This document shows, one piece after another, positions 1 to 5,871 of a stretch of DNA of 5,871 nucleotides. Numbering within the stretch: position 1 is the stretch's first letter; every line of letters starts with the position of its first letter. The notes under the pieces are model-generated. The model was not told where the DNA came from. It did no database searches and saw only the letters and a program-made list of their open reading frames with translations. The translations under genes and the position numbers were made by a program. Source of the stretch: Desulfobulbaceae bacterium (lineage in GTDB: Bacteria; Desulfobacterota; Desulfobulbia; Desulfobulbales; Desulfocapsaceae); assembly GCA_030599175.1 (NCBI GenBank), contig JAUVON010000189.1:1-5871 (forward strand). Reading direction: 5' to 3'.

Positions 1-1575
1 AAGTTTCATTATCCATTATTTTCGCGTAACGACCTTAGTGCTTTTTGGGCGCTGTTTACCGACAACTTAACCAACCTGATTGTTCTGAGCGGTATCTGTA
101 AATTTGTTTTTCACATGCCGGATGAAATTGTCTTTGGACGAATCGTACCCGGCGCTGCCGTTGCTATTTTACTTGGTGTTTGTGTTTACACCTACCTTGC
201 CCAACGTCTGGCCAAAAAAGAACAGCGATCTGATGTCACTGCGCTGCCATATGGGATCAGTACTCCTGTCATGTTTGTCTACCTATTCGGGGTCATCGGC
301 CCCATCTACTGGGCCACAAACGATGCAGAACTGGCCTGGCAGATAGGGATAGGAGCAGGATTTCTCGGTGGTATCGTAGCGGCCTTAGGGGCCTTCATTG
401 GTCCTTTTCTGAAAAGAGTCACCCCCCGCGCCGGAATGCTCGGAACCCTTTGCGGTATAGCCCTGGTCTTCATAGGAGTTGTACCACTCACCATGGTCTT
501 CGAAGATCCGATCATAGGGTTTGTCTCCTTAACCATCGTCATGTGGGGGTTAGTTGGCCGCTTCAAACTGCCTTTCAATTTGCCTGCCGGGCTTTTAGCA
601 CTTGTGGCCGGCACTGTCATTGCTCTTATTCTTGGTAAAGCATCTATTAATTTTGATGGAGTCGGCTTCTATCCGCCCATACCGTATTTCGGCGATATGA
701 TTGTCGGTATCCAGTATCTCTTTGCCCATCCGGAACTTTTTCTTGTTTTGATACCTGTTCAGATCTACAATTTTATTGAAACCATGAATAATGTTGAATC
801 GGCCGAAGCGGTGGGCGATAAATATCCGGTTTCAGTTGCCATGATAACCGATGGTTTCGGCACCATGCTGGGTGCCATATGCGGTTCTCCTTTTCCGACA
901 ACTGTATATATAGGACATCCTGGTTATAAGCGTATTAATGCCCGCTGCGGATACGTTCTGGCTGTTGGAGTAGTGTTTTTTATTGCCGCATGTTTTGGAT
1001 TTCTTGCCTTTCTCAGCAACCTGGTGCCGCTTGCAGCTACCGCTCCGATCCTGGTCTATGTGGCGATAATTATTATAAGTGAAACCGCAAGAACCTGTCC
1101 GAGCAGGCATGGCATGGCGATTGCTATTGCCATGATGCCCCATATTTCAGCTTTTTTAATGATCAAATGGAACGGAATGCTGAATGCTCTCGGCAGTCTA
1201 GGCGTTGAGAATATCCCTTCCATCACCGATCCCGAGCTGATTGCCGCTCTCGGACAACAGGGTGCACATGTAGTTGGCCATCAGATTCTCAGCCAGGGTG
1301 CGATAATAACCGGCCTGATGTGGGGTGCATTCCTGGCACACCTTATCGACGCCAAATTTAAAGAAGCCAGCGGGTTTATGCTGGTATCTGCGGCTATGGC
1401 CAGCCTGGGGATTATTCACTCTGCCAGCCTCCACTGGCCTTCATTCAATGGTATAGTCGGCGGCTACCTGTTCGTCGGTCTTGGTATACTTTTTTACTCG
1501 ATGTCAACCGAAGTCGAACGACTGCCAGGCTCTGATGATTCATCCGAGACCCTTGAAGTAGAATTTTCAGATTAG
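1..1575 (+). CDS. NCS2-like xanthine/uracil-type permease, 5' partial
   Basis: Integral membrane transporter of the nucleobase (xanthine/uracil, NCS2/AzgA-like) superfamily, probably a purine importer of the inner membrane; the exact substrate cannot be read from sequence. The frame is open from base 1, giving 524 visible residues before the TAG at 1573-1575. The ATG at 115 is an internal Met (residue 39), not the start, because the coding signal (FWALFTDNLTNLIVLSG) continues upstream of it; probably only a short N-terminal piece is missing. About a dozen hydrophobic segments alternate with short polar loops. Family-like landmarks are TALPYGISTP near residues 79-88, the conserved polar segment with Glu260, Glu266, Glu269 and Asp273, and GSPFPTT at 295-301, in the place where NCS2 proteins carry a substrate-site helix break. 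The C-terminus is a short acidic tail, likely cytoplasmic. Its position upstream of dpaL and xdhA supports a purine substrate. Urate, xanthine and hypoxanthine are all possible. Confidence 0.85.
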   Translation, partial: KFHYPLFSRNDLSAFWALFTDNLTNLIVLSGICKFVFHMPDEIVFGRIVPGAAVAILLGVCVYTYLAQRLAKKEQRSDVTALPYGISTPVMFVYLFGVIGPIYWATNDAELAWQIGIGAGFLGGIVAALGAFIGPFLKRVTPRAGMLGTLCGIALVFIGVVPLTMVFEDPIIGFVSLTIVMWGLVGRFKLPFNLPAGLLALVAGTVIALILGKASINFDGVGFYPPIPYFGDMIVGIQYLFAHPELFLVLIPVQIYNFIETMNNVESAEAVGDKYPVSVAMITDGFGTMLGAICGSPFPTTVYIGHPGYKRINARCGYVLAVGVVFFIAACFGFLAFLSNLVPLAATAPILVYVAIIIISETARTCPSRHGMAIAIAMMPHISAFLMIKWNGMLNALGSLGVENIPSITDPELIAALGQQGAHVVGHQILSQGAIITGLMWGAFLAHLIDAKFKEASGFMLVSAAMASLGIIHSASLHWPSFNGIVGGYLFVGLGILFYSMSTEVERLPGSDDSSETLEVEFSD

Positions 1576-1587
1576 CCTCAACTGTTT

Positions 1588-1610
1588 GTAATAAAGCCAT
1601 ATTTTATTAC
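1588..1610. repeat. AT-rich inverted repeat after the permease
   Basis: GTAATAAA (1588-1595) and TTTATTAC (1603-1610) form a perfect 8-bp inverted repeat around a 7-base loop (GCCATAT), starting 12 bases after the permease stop codon. It has no GC-rich stem and no following T-run, so it is a poor intrinsic terminator. It could be an operator for the regulator encoded next door, or a weak 3'-end hairpin that protects the permease mRNA. The symmetry is directly visible; the role is inference. Confidence 0.5.
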
Positions 1611-1622
1611 GTGGCCAACGCG

Positions 1623-1652
1623 GAGACAATTTTTTATCACCATTCTTAAAAT
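1623..1652 (+). promoter_or_regulatory. Candidate sigma-70-type promoter for the regulator
   Basis: TAAAAT at 1647-1652 matches the -10 consensus in 5 of 6 positions. GAGACA at 1623-1628 matches the -35 consensus in 4 of 6, with an 18-base spacer. Transcription would start near 1659, leaving a leader of about 36 bases before the ATG at 1695. A better -35 (TTGACA, 1660-1665) lies downstream, but its matching -10 position (TAAGAG, 1683-1688) overlaps the ribosome binding site, so it is unlikely to drive this gene. AT-rich intergenic DNA yields such matches by chance, so confidence is low. Confidence 0.25.
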
Positions 1653-1658
1653 TTATTT

Positions 1659-1682
1659 GTTGACATACAAAAAAGTTGATGT
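1659..1682. repeat. Short imperfect direct repeat before the regulator
   Basis: GTTGACAT (1659-1666) is followed by GTTGATGT (1675-1682) with a 16-base period, about one and a half helical turns, directly upstream of the Shine-Dalgarno site of the PAS-HTH regulator gene. It may be a tandem binding site for autoregulation. The copies agree at 6 of 8 positions, which can arise by chance in AT-rich DNA. Confidence 0.25.
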
Positions 1683-1694
1683 TAAGAGGAGAGT

Positions 1695-2342
1695 ATGGAT
1701 CCAAAAAATCTTGAATTGCTACAGAATCTGGCTAAAGGCATCATCAGTGTATTCGGTGATCGATGTGAAGTTGTTATCCATGATTTCGGGGATTTAAAGA
1801 GATCACTGGTTTACATTGAGGGCAATATCACTAACCGCCAGCCCGGCTGCCCTCTCCCGGATACGCTGTATCGGCTGCTGAAAGAGTTCGGCGACGATGC
1901 TCCTGATAAATTCGGTTACAAAGGCACCACCAAAGACGGCAAAATCCTCAAATGCTCTACAACTATGGTGCGGGACGGCGACGGCAAACTTGAGGGCTGC
2001 CTCTGCATTAACTTCAACGTCACCGACTTCGCCTTTCTTGCGACCGCCTTTAACGACTTTACATTTAGCAACAGCAAAAGTGACAGAGATGACGGCAAGG
2101 GGACTAATCAGAATGGCACCACCAGCACCTTTGCCGAAACCATGGAATCAGCAATTGATTTCGAAGTCAGCGAATACGGCAAAATTCCTGCCATGATGGA
2201 CAAGTCGGATAAACTCGTAATCATGCAGAGGCTGGACAAAGATGGCGTCTTCATGATCAAGGGTTCAGTTGACTATATTGCAAGAGTCTTTGGATCCTCA
2301 AGATACACCATCTATAATTACCTCAAGCAGATTCGCACTTGA
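1695..2342 (+). CDS. YheO/DauR-family PAS-HTH transcriptional regulator
   Basis: Cytoplasmic DNA-binding regulator of 215 residues, close to the usual size of this family. The N-terminal part (about residues 8-112) is the YheO-like PAS domain, with the typical segments EVVIHDFGDLKRSLVYIEGN and the later GCLCINFNVTDF. A polar linker rich in Ser, Asp, Gly, Asn and Thr (about 124-146) follows. The C-terminal HTH (about 168-215) ends in GSVDYIARVFGSSRYTIYNYLK, the characteristic recognition-helix pattern of the family. The start is firm: ATG 1695 follows GAGGAG (1686-1691), and an in-frame stop (TAA, 1683-1685) rules out earlier starts. The best-known relative, DauR of Pseudomonas, represses D-arginine catabolism. 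Here the gene lies 21 nt upstream of dpaL, so it probably controls dpaL and xdhA in response to a pathway metabolite. The ligand and the sign of regulation are unknown. Confidence 0.9.
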   Translation: MDPKNLELLQNLAKGIISVFGDRCEVVIHDFGDLKRSLVYIEGNITNRQPGCPLPDTLYRLLKEFGDDAPDKFGYKGTTKDGKILKCSTTMVRDGDGKLEGCLCINFNVTDFAFLATAFNDFTFSNSKSDRDDGKGTNQNGTTSTFAETMESAIDFEVSEYGKIPAMMDKSDKLVIMQRLDKDGVFMIKGSVDYIARVFGSSRYTIYNYLKQIRT

Positions 2343-2363
2343 GTTACAAAAAGAGAAATTCAA

Positions 2364-3581
2364 ATGATACAGGAAATCCCCACCCACAACTTGAAATACC
2401 TGGTGCAGTCCCCCCCGGGAGGAGCCGTTCCAAAAGAATTCGCTGACGATATTGCCCAAAAGGTTTTGACGTTTCATAGTAAGCTCCCAAGTTATAGACC
2501 GACGGCTCTTGTCCGTCTGGATGAATTGGCGCGGGCCTGGGGGCTTAGAGATATATTTGTAAAAGACGAATCTACCCGTTTCAAACTCAAGGCTTTTAAG
2601 GTTCTCGGAGGCAGCTATTCCGTGGCACGGCTTATGTGCAACAAACTTGGCAAAAAAGTTGAGGAAGTAGATTTTGATTATCTGAAAAGCGAAAAAGTTC
2701 GCAAGAAAATCGGCCAGATGACCCTTGCCTCGGCAACCGACGGTAATCACGGCAGAGGGATTGCCTGGGCCGCAGAAAAACTTGGGCTGAAAGCAGTAAT
2801 TTATATGCCAAAAGGAGCCGCCAGATCAAGAGTGGAAAACATTAAAGGACATGGCGCTACCGTGGTGGAGACCGACCTCAATTACGATGATGCTGTACGG
2901 TTATGCTGTGAAAAAGCTGATAAAAACGGCTGGCATGTGGTTCAGGATACCGCCTGGGAAGGTTATAGTGACATACCCCTTTGGATTATGCAGGGCTATA
3001 TGACAATGTGTTCAGAAGCGGTGGATCAGATGGTTCAGAGAAGAACCCTTCCCAGCCATGTTTTTATCCAGGCGGGTGTGGGGGCCCTTGCCGGTGCAGT
3101 GATCGGCTATTTAGTCAATAGATTTCAGGATAACCCACCCAAATTCATAATAATGGAACCCGGCAGCGCTGCCTGTGTTTTCACCTCAGCTGCAGCCGGA
3201 GATGGCAAAACCCATGCGGTAACAGGCGATCATGAGACAATCATGGCCGGTCTCGCTTGCGGGGAGGTCAACCCCCTTTCCTGGGATATACTCCGAAATT
3301 TTACTGACTGCTATGTGAGCTGCGAAAATCATGTTGCCGCCAACGGCATGCGCATTCTCGCCAATCCCCTGGCAGGTGACGCCATGGTAGAGGCTGGTGA
3401 ATCCGGCTCAGTGGGCATCGGCCTTCTCGACCTCATAACGAACAACAGTAATTTTGAGGAATTTAAAAAAGCGCTTGAAATCGATGCCGATTCCACCGCT
3501 CTGATTTTTAATACTGAAGGGGCTACTGATCCCGTGAACTATCAGGATATTCTCTGGCATGGGAAATACCCGTCTCCGTAA
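2364..3581 (+). CDS. dpaL: Diaminopropionate ammonia-lyase (PLP-dependent)
   Basis: Soluble fold-type II PLP enzyme (ygeX in E. coli) that converts 2,3-diaminopropionate to pyruvate and two ammonia. It has 405 residues against about 398 for the E. coli enzyme. The PLP lysine is Lys79 in AFKVLGGSY (E. coli Lys77). Asp126 in ATDGNHGRG matches the catalytic Asp120 of E. coli, and Asp195 in VVQDTAW probably matches its Asp189. The glycine-rich phosphate loop is QAGVGALAG (236-244), and the C-terminal NTEGATDP (383-390) is also typical. The start is fixed because the regulator's stop codon at 2340 is in the same frame and only seven codons precede ATG 2364. The Shine-Dalgarno site is weak (AAGAGA, 2351-2356), so translation may be coupled to the regulator. 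In purine-degrading clusters this enzyme is the proposed last step that releases pyruvate and ammonia. One oddity is Lys74, where I recall Gly in most family members (RFGLxAFK). Confidence 0.93.
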   Translation: MIQEIPTHNLKYLVQSPPGGAVPKEFADDIAQKVLTFHSKLPSYRPTALVRLDELARAWGLRDIFVKDESTRFKLKAFKVLGGSYSVARLMCNKLGKKVEEVDFDYLKSEKVRKKIGQMTLASATDGNHGRGIAWAAEKLGLKAVIYMPKGAARSRVENIKGHGATVVETDLNYDDAVRLCCEKADKNGWHVVQDTAWEGYSDIPLWIMQGYMTMCSEAVDQMVQRRTLPSHVFIQAGVGALAGAVIGYLVNRFQDNPPKFIIMEPGSAACVFTSAAAGDGKTHAVTGDHETIMAGLACGEVNPLSWDILRNFTDCYVSCENHVAANGMRILANPLAGDAMVEAGESGSVGIGLLDLITNNSNFEEFKKALEIDADSTALIFNTEGATDPVNYQDILWHGKYPSP

Positions 3582-3589
3582 ATAGGATG

Positions 3590-3617
3590 GCGTCGTAAAA
3601 GTCTTGCTTCGTAAAGT
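3590..3617. repeat. Imperfect tandem intergenic repeat
   Basis: Just after the dpaL stop codon, GCGTCGTAAAAGT (3590-3602) is followed by GCTTCGTAAAGT (3606-3617): one substitution and one base missing, 16 bases apart. The first copy sits inside GATGGCGTCGTAAAAGTC (3586-3603), which resembles dispersed intergenic elements I recall from Desulfobacterota genomes. This could be a degenerate remnant of such an element. The similarity between the copies is visible here; the genome-wide repeat status is recall and was not tested. Confidence 0.4.
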
Positions 3618-3621
3618 GCAG

Positions 3622-3639
3622 GTTCCAGATTAATCGAAC
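3622..3639. promoter_or_regulatory. Small palindrome upstream of xdhA
   Basis: GATTAATC (3628-3635) is a perfect 8-base palindrome, flanked by GTTC (3622-3625) and GAAC (3636-3639), which are also mutually inverted but off-centre by one base. It lies 20 bases before the xdhA start codon and just before its ribosome binding site. It could be a regulator operator, or chance. No convincing promoter was found in this 77-base gap, so xdhA may be read from the upstream transcript. Confidence 0.25.
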
Positions 3640-3658
3640 TTTTATTCAGGAAAAAACC

Positions 3659-5871
3659 ATGGCAGTAGGCAAAGCAGTTCAAAGAATCGATGGAATTGCC
3701 AAGGTAACCGGCAAAGCCCGCTATACAGATGACTTCACTATGCCCGGAATGCGCGTGGCCAAATATCTGCGCTCCACCATTGCCCATGGCCGTGTTCTAA
3801 CTATCGATACGAACAAGGCTCGCGCACTTCCCGGCGTAGACGGTGTTTTCACTCACAAAGATATACCTCAAACAAAATTTGCAACGGCCGGACATCCTTT
3901 TTCCATGGATCCCGGCCATGTCGATGTTGCAGATCGACTCCTGCTGACCGATTATGTTCGTTATATGGGCGATGAGATTGCCATCGTGGTTGCGGACAAT
4001 GATCTAACTGCCGCAAAAGCACTCTCCCTTATCGATGTTGAGTATGAATCGTTTCAACCTCTGGTGAGAGCTGAAGATATACTCGGAGATGATGCACCTG
4101 AAATACACAAGGGGACAGGGAACGTTGTGAAAACGCACTCCTTTGTTGCGGGTGGTAACCTGGAAGAGGTGAGGAAAGAGTGTGACCACCTGATTGAAGG
4201 ACGATATAAGACCCAGATAATGCAGCATTGCCATCTGGAAAATCACACAGCTTATGCATATATGGACGATCATCAACGCATCGTTATTGTCTCCTCAACT
4301 CAGATTCCGCATATTGCCAGAAGGATAGTGGCCGAAGCTCTTGATATGGATGTCGGCTTCATCAGAGTTATCAAACCGTACATTGGTGGTGGATTTGGTA
4401 ATAAGCAGGACGTGATTCTTGAACCGATGGTGGCCTTTCTGGCCAAAAAACTTGACGGTATACCGGTGAGATTACGGCTGGACCGTGAGGGAGGGATGAT
4501 TGGCACTCGGGTGCGGCATCCCTTTGATGTCAAGGTGCAGGTTGGTCTGGACAAGGAGGGCACGATAAAACTTATTCATTTTGATGCCCTTTCCAATACC
4601 GGCGCCTACGCCTCCCATGGTCATTCGATAGTATCGGCAGGGGCCGCAAAGACCCACTATATGTATCCAAGGGCTGTCTATAGCTGTAATGCTAAAACCA
4701 TCTACGGCAATATCCCATCGGGTGGAGCCATGCGTGCCTACGGCTCGCCCCAGATGACCTTTGCTGTTGAATCCATTATGGAAGAGGCGGCGCGTCTGGT
4801 CGGGATGGATTCTGTCGAATTTCGTTTAAAGAACGGGGCCCGACCCGGCGACAAAAGCCAGATAACCAAAAAACCGATAATGACTTGTGGATTGCTTGAC
4901 ACTATTAAAAAAGGCAAAAAACTCATTGACTGGGACAAAAAACGTAAGGAGTGGCCCGAGTTCCAGACGGGACAACTGCGGCGCGGCCTGGGAATAGCCA
5001 TTTTCAGTTATGGATCAGGAACTTATCCCGTCTGTGTAGAACCGGCCAGTGCCCGGCTCATTTTAAATCAGGACGGTTCAGTTCATCTTCAGGTCGGAGC
5101 CACGGAAATTGGTCAGGGATCGGATACTGCTTTCGCCCAGATGGCCGCAGAAACAGTTGGCATCTCTTTTGACAAGGTACACGTAGTCTCAGCCCAGGAT
5201 ACCGATGTCACTCCTTTTGATACGGGTGCCTATGCATCACGTCAGACCTATGTAACCGGTCAGGCAGTGATGCGAACTGCAGAGCAGTTAAAGACCAGAA
5301 TTCTTGATTATGCAGCTATCATTACCGGGCTTGACGTTGAACTTATTACTATTGCGGATGACAATATCGTTATTGCCGAGACACCGGAGATAGCGGTTAT
5401 GAGTGTACGCGACGTAGCTGTGGATGCTTATTACGACAAAAACCGAGGTGGTCAGATCACGGCGGAAGTCAGCTACAAGGCTCGCAATAACGCCCATGTG
5501 TTCGGCTGCACCTTTGTTGACCTCTCTGTTGATATTCCTCTGTGCAGAATAACAATTAATGAGATTTACAACGTTCATGACTGCGGAGTTGTGATCAACC
5601 CTCTTGGAGCGGAAGGTCAGGTACATGGAGGAATGGCCATGGGCATAGGTGCCGCCCTGTTTGAGGAACTCATGGTCGATTCCGACTCCGGCAAAATCTA
5701 TAACAATAATCTGCTTGATTATAAAGTACCAACCATCATGGATATCCCCGATCTTGGAGCAGCCTTTGTGGAAACCCATGAACCATCGCATCCATATGGT
5801 GCCAAGTCAGTGGGGGAGGCTCCGGTGATTTCTCCAGCCCCGGCTATCCGTAACGGTATTCTTGATGCAAC
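3659..5871 (+). CDS. xdhA: Xanthine dehydrogenase molybdopterin-binding subunit, 3' partial
   Basis: Large catalytic subunit of a molybdenum hydroxylase of the xanthine dehydrogenase family. With FAD and 2Fe-2S partner subunits it would oxidise a purine such as hypoxanthine or xanthine. The frame is open for 737 codons to the window edge with no stop; E. coli XdhA, the closest type I recognise, is about 752 residues, so only the C-terminal tip is missing. ATG 3659 follows AGGA (3648-3651), and an in-frame TAA at 3596 leaves no other standard start. The N-terminal domain (VQRIDGIAKVTGKARYTDDF, residues 7-26) is the hammerhead-type region; the rest binds Moco. Relative to bovine enzyme numbering, Gln215 matches Gln767, Phe246 in GGGFGNKQ matches Phe798, Arg359 in MRAYG matches Arg912, GATEIGQG spans 480-487, and Glu720 in SVGEAP matches the catalytic Glu1261. 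Gln250 replaces Glu802 and Ala327 replaces Arg880; as I recall E. coli XdhA, it has the same two changes. No signal peptide is seen, so it is cytoplasmic. Confidence 0.93.
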   Translation, partial: MAVGKAVQRIDGIAKVTGKARYTDDFTMPGMRVAKYLRSTIAHGRVLTIDTNKARALPGVDGVFTHKDIPQTKFATAGHPFSMDPGHVDVADRLLLTDYVRYMGDEIAIVVADNDLTAAKALSLIDVEYESFQPLVRAEDILGDDAPEIHKGTGNVVKTHSFVAGGNLEEVRKECDHLIEGRYKTQIMQHCHLENHTAYAYMDDHQRIVIVSSTQIPHIARRIVAEALDMDVGFIRVIKPYIGGGFGNKQDVILEPMVAFLAKKLDGIPVRLRLDREGGMIGTRVRHPFDVKVQVGLDKEGTIKLIHFDALSNTGAYASHGHSIVSAGAAKTHYMYPRAVYSCNAKTIYGNIPSGGAMRAYGSPQMTFAVESIMEEAARLVGMDSVEFRLKNGARPGDKSQITKKPIMTCGLLDTIKKGKKLIDWDKKRKEWPEFQTGQLRRGLGIAIFSYGSGTYPVCVEPASARLILNQDGSVHLQVGATEIGQGSDTAFAQMAAETVGISFDKVHVVSAQDTDVTPFDTGAYASRQTYVTGQAVMRTAEQLKTRILDYAAIITGLDVELITIADDNIVIAETPEIAVMSVRDVAVDAYYDKNRGGQITAEVSYKARNNAHVFGCTFVDLSVDIPLCRITINEIYNVHDCGVVINPLGAEGQVHGGMAMGIGAALFEELMVDSDSGKIYNNNLLDYKVPTIMDIPDLGAAFVETHEPSHPYGAKSVGEAPVISPAPAIRNGILDA

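Noticed and set aside
115..117. ATG at 115 as the start of the permease
   Set aside because: The same frame is open to base 1 and encodes family-like membrane protein sequence upstream, so this Met is internal and the gene begins outside the window.
1588..1620. Intrinsic terminator after the permease
   Set aside because: The inverted repeat is AT-rich and not followed by a T-tract; it is GTGGCCAACG instead.
1660..1688. TTGACA (1660-1665) as the -35 of the regulator promoter
   Set aside because: At normal spacing the -10 would be TAAGAG at 1683-1688, a poor match that overlaps the Shine-Dalgarno site and would start transcription at the start codon.
2298..2750. Minus-strand open frame of 150 codons across the regulator-dpaL junction
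   Set aside because: It overlaps two convincing plus-strand genes, and its product resembles no family I know.
4481..4501. Loss of the Glu802 equivalent at the DREGGM segment of XdhA
   Set aside because: First alignment put bovine Glu802 in the DRDEDM motif, but spacing from Phe798 and Arg912 shows it is the Glu of GGGFGGKE, so the relevant residue here is Gln250.
5288..5791. Minus-strand open frame of 167 codons
   Set aside because: It lies wholly inside the well-supported xdhA coding region, and its product has no recognisable domain; it is an antisense shadow.

Overview
The window is a four-gene, same-strand block that looks like part of an anaerobic purine-catabolism locus. In order it holds a purine-type permease (5' end cut by the window edge), a YheO/DauR-type PAS-HTH regulator, a PLP-dependent diaminopropionate ammonia-lyase (dpaL/ygeX), and the molybdopterin-binding large subunit of a xanthine dehydrogenase (xdhA-like; 3' end cut by the window edge). 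dpaL and xdhA homologues also sit in the yge/xdh purine cluster of E. coli. There, and in gut anaerobes, such clusters have been linked to breakdown of xanthine and urate, with 2,3-diaminopropionate as a proposed late intermediate that DpaL turns into pyruvate and ammonia.

Layout: 1-1575 permease; 1576-1694 intergenic, with an AT-rich inverted repeat, a weak promoter candidate and a short direct repeat just before the regulator; 1695-2342 regulator; 21-nt gap; 2364-3581 dpaL; 3582-3658 intergenic, with an imperfect repeat and a small palindrome; 3659 to the right edge xdhA. No RNA gene, transposase, CRISPR array or strong intrinsic terminator was seen. No intergenic stretch reaches 300 bases.

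Working model (inference): the permease brings in a purine, the XdhA enzyme with FAD and 2Fe-2S partners expected just outside the window hydroxylates it, further ring-opening enzymes (not in view) lead to 2,3-diaminopropionate, and DpaL finishes the route. The regulator is placed to sense a pathway metabolite through its PAS domain and control the regulator-dpaL-xdhA unit, possibly from sites in 1576-1694.

Organism: a Gram-negative-like bacterium of intermediate GC with clear Shine-Dalgarno sites. The XdhA is close to the E. coli XdhA type, but the gene order and the YheO-type regulator differ from E. coli. A Desulfobacterota anaerobe is my guess, partly because the motif GATGGCGTCGTAAAAGTC in the dpaL-xdhA gap reminds me of dispersed intergenic repeats in that group. 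This assignment is weak and rests on memory rather than a search.
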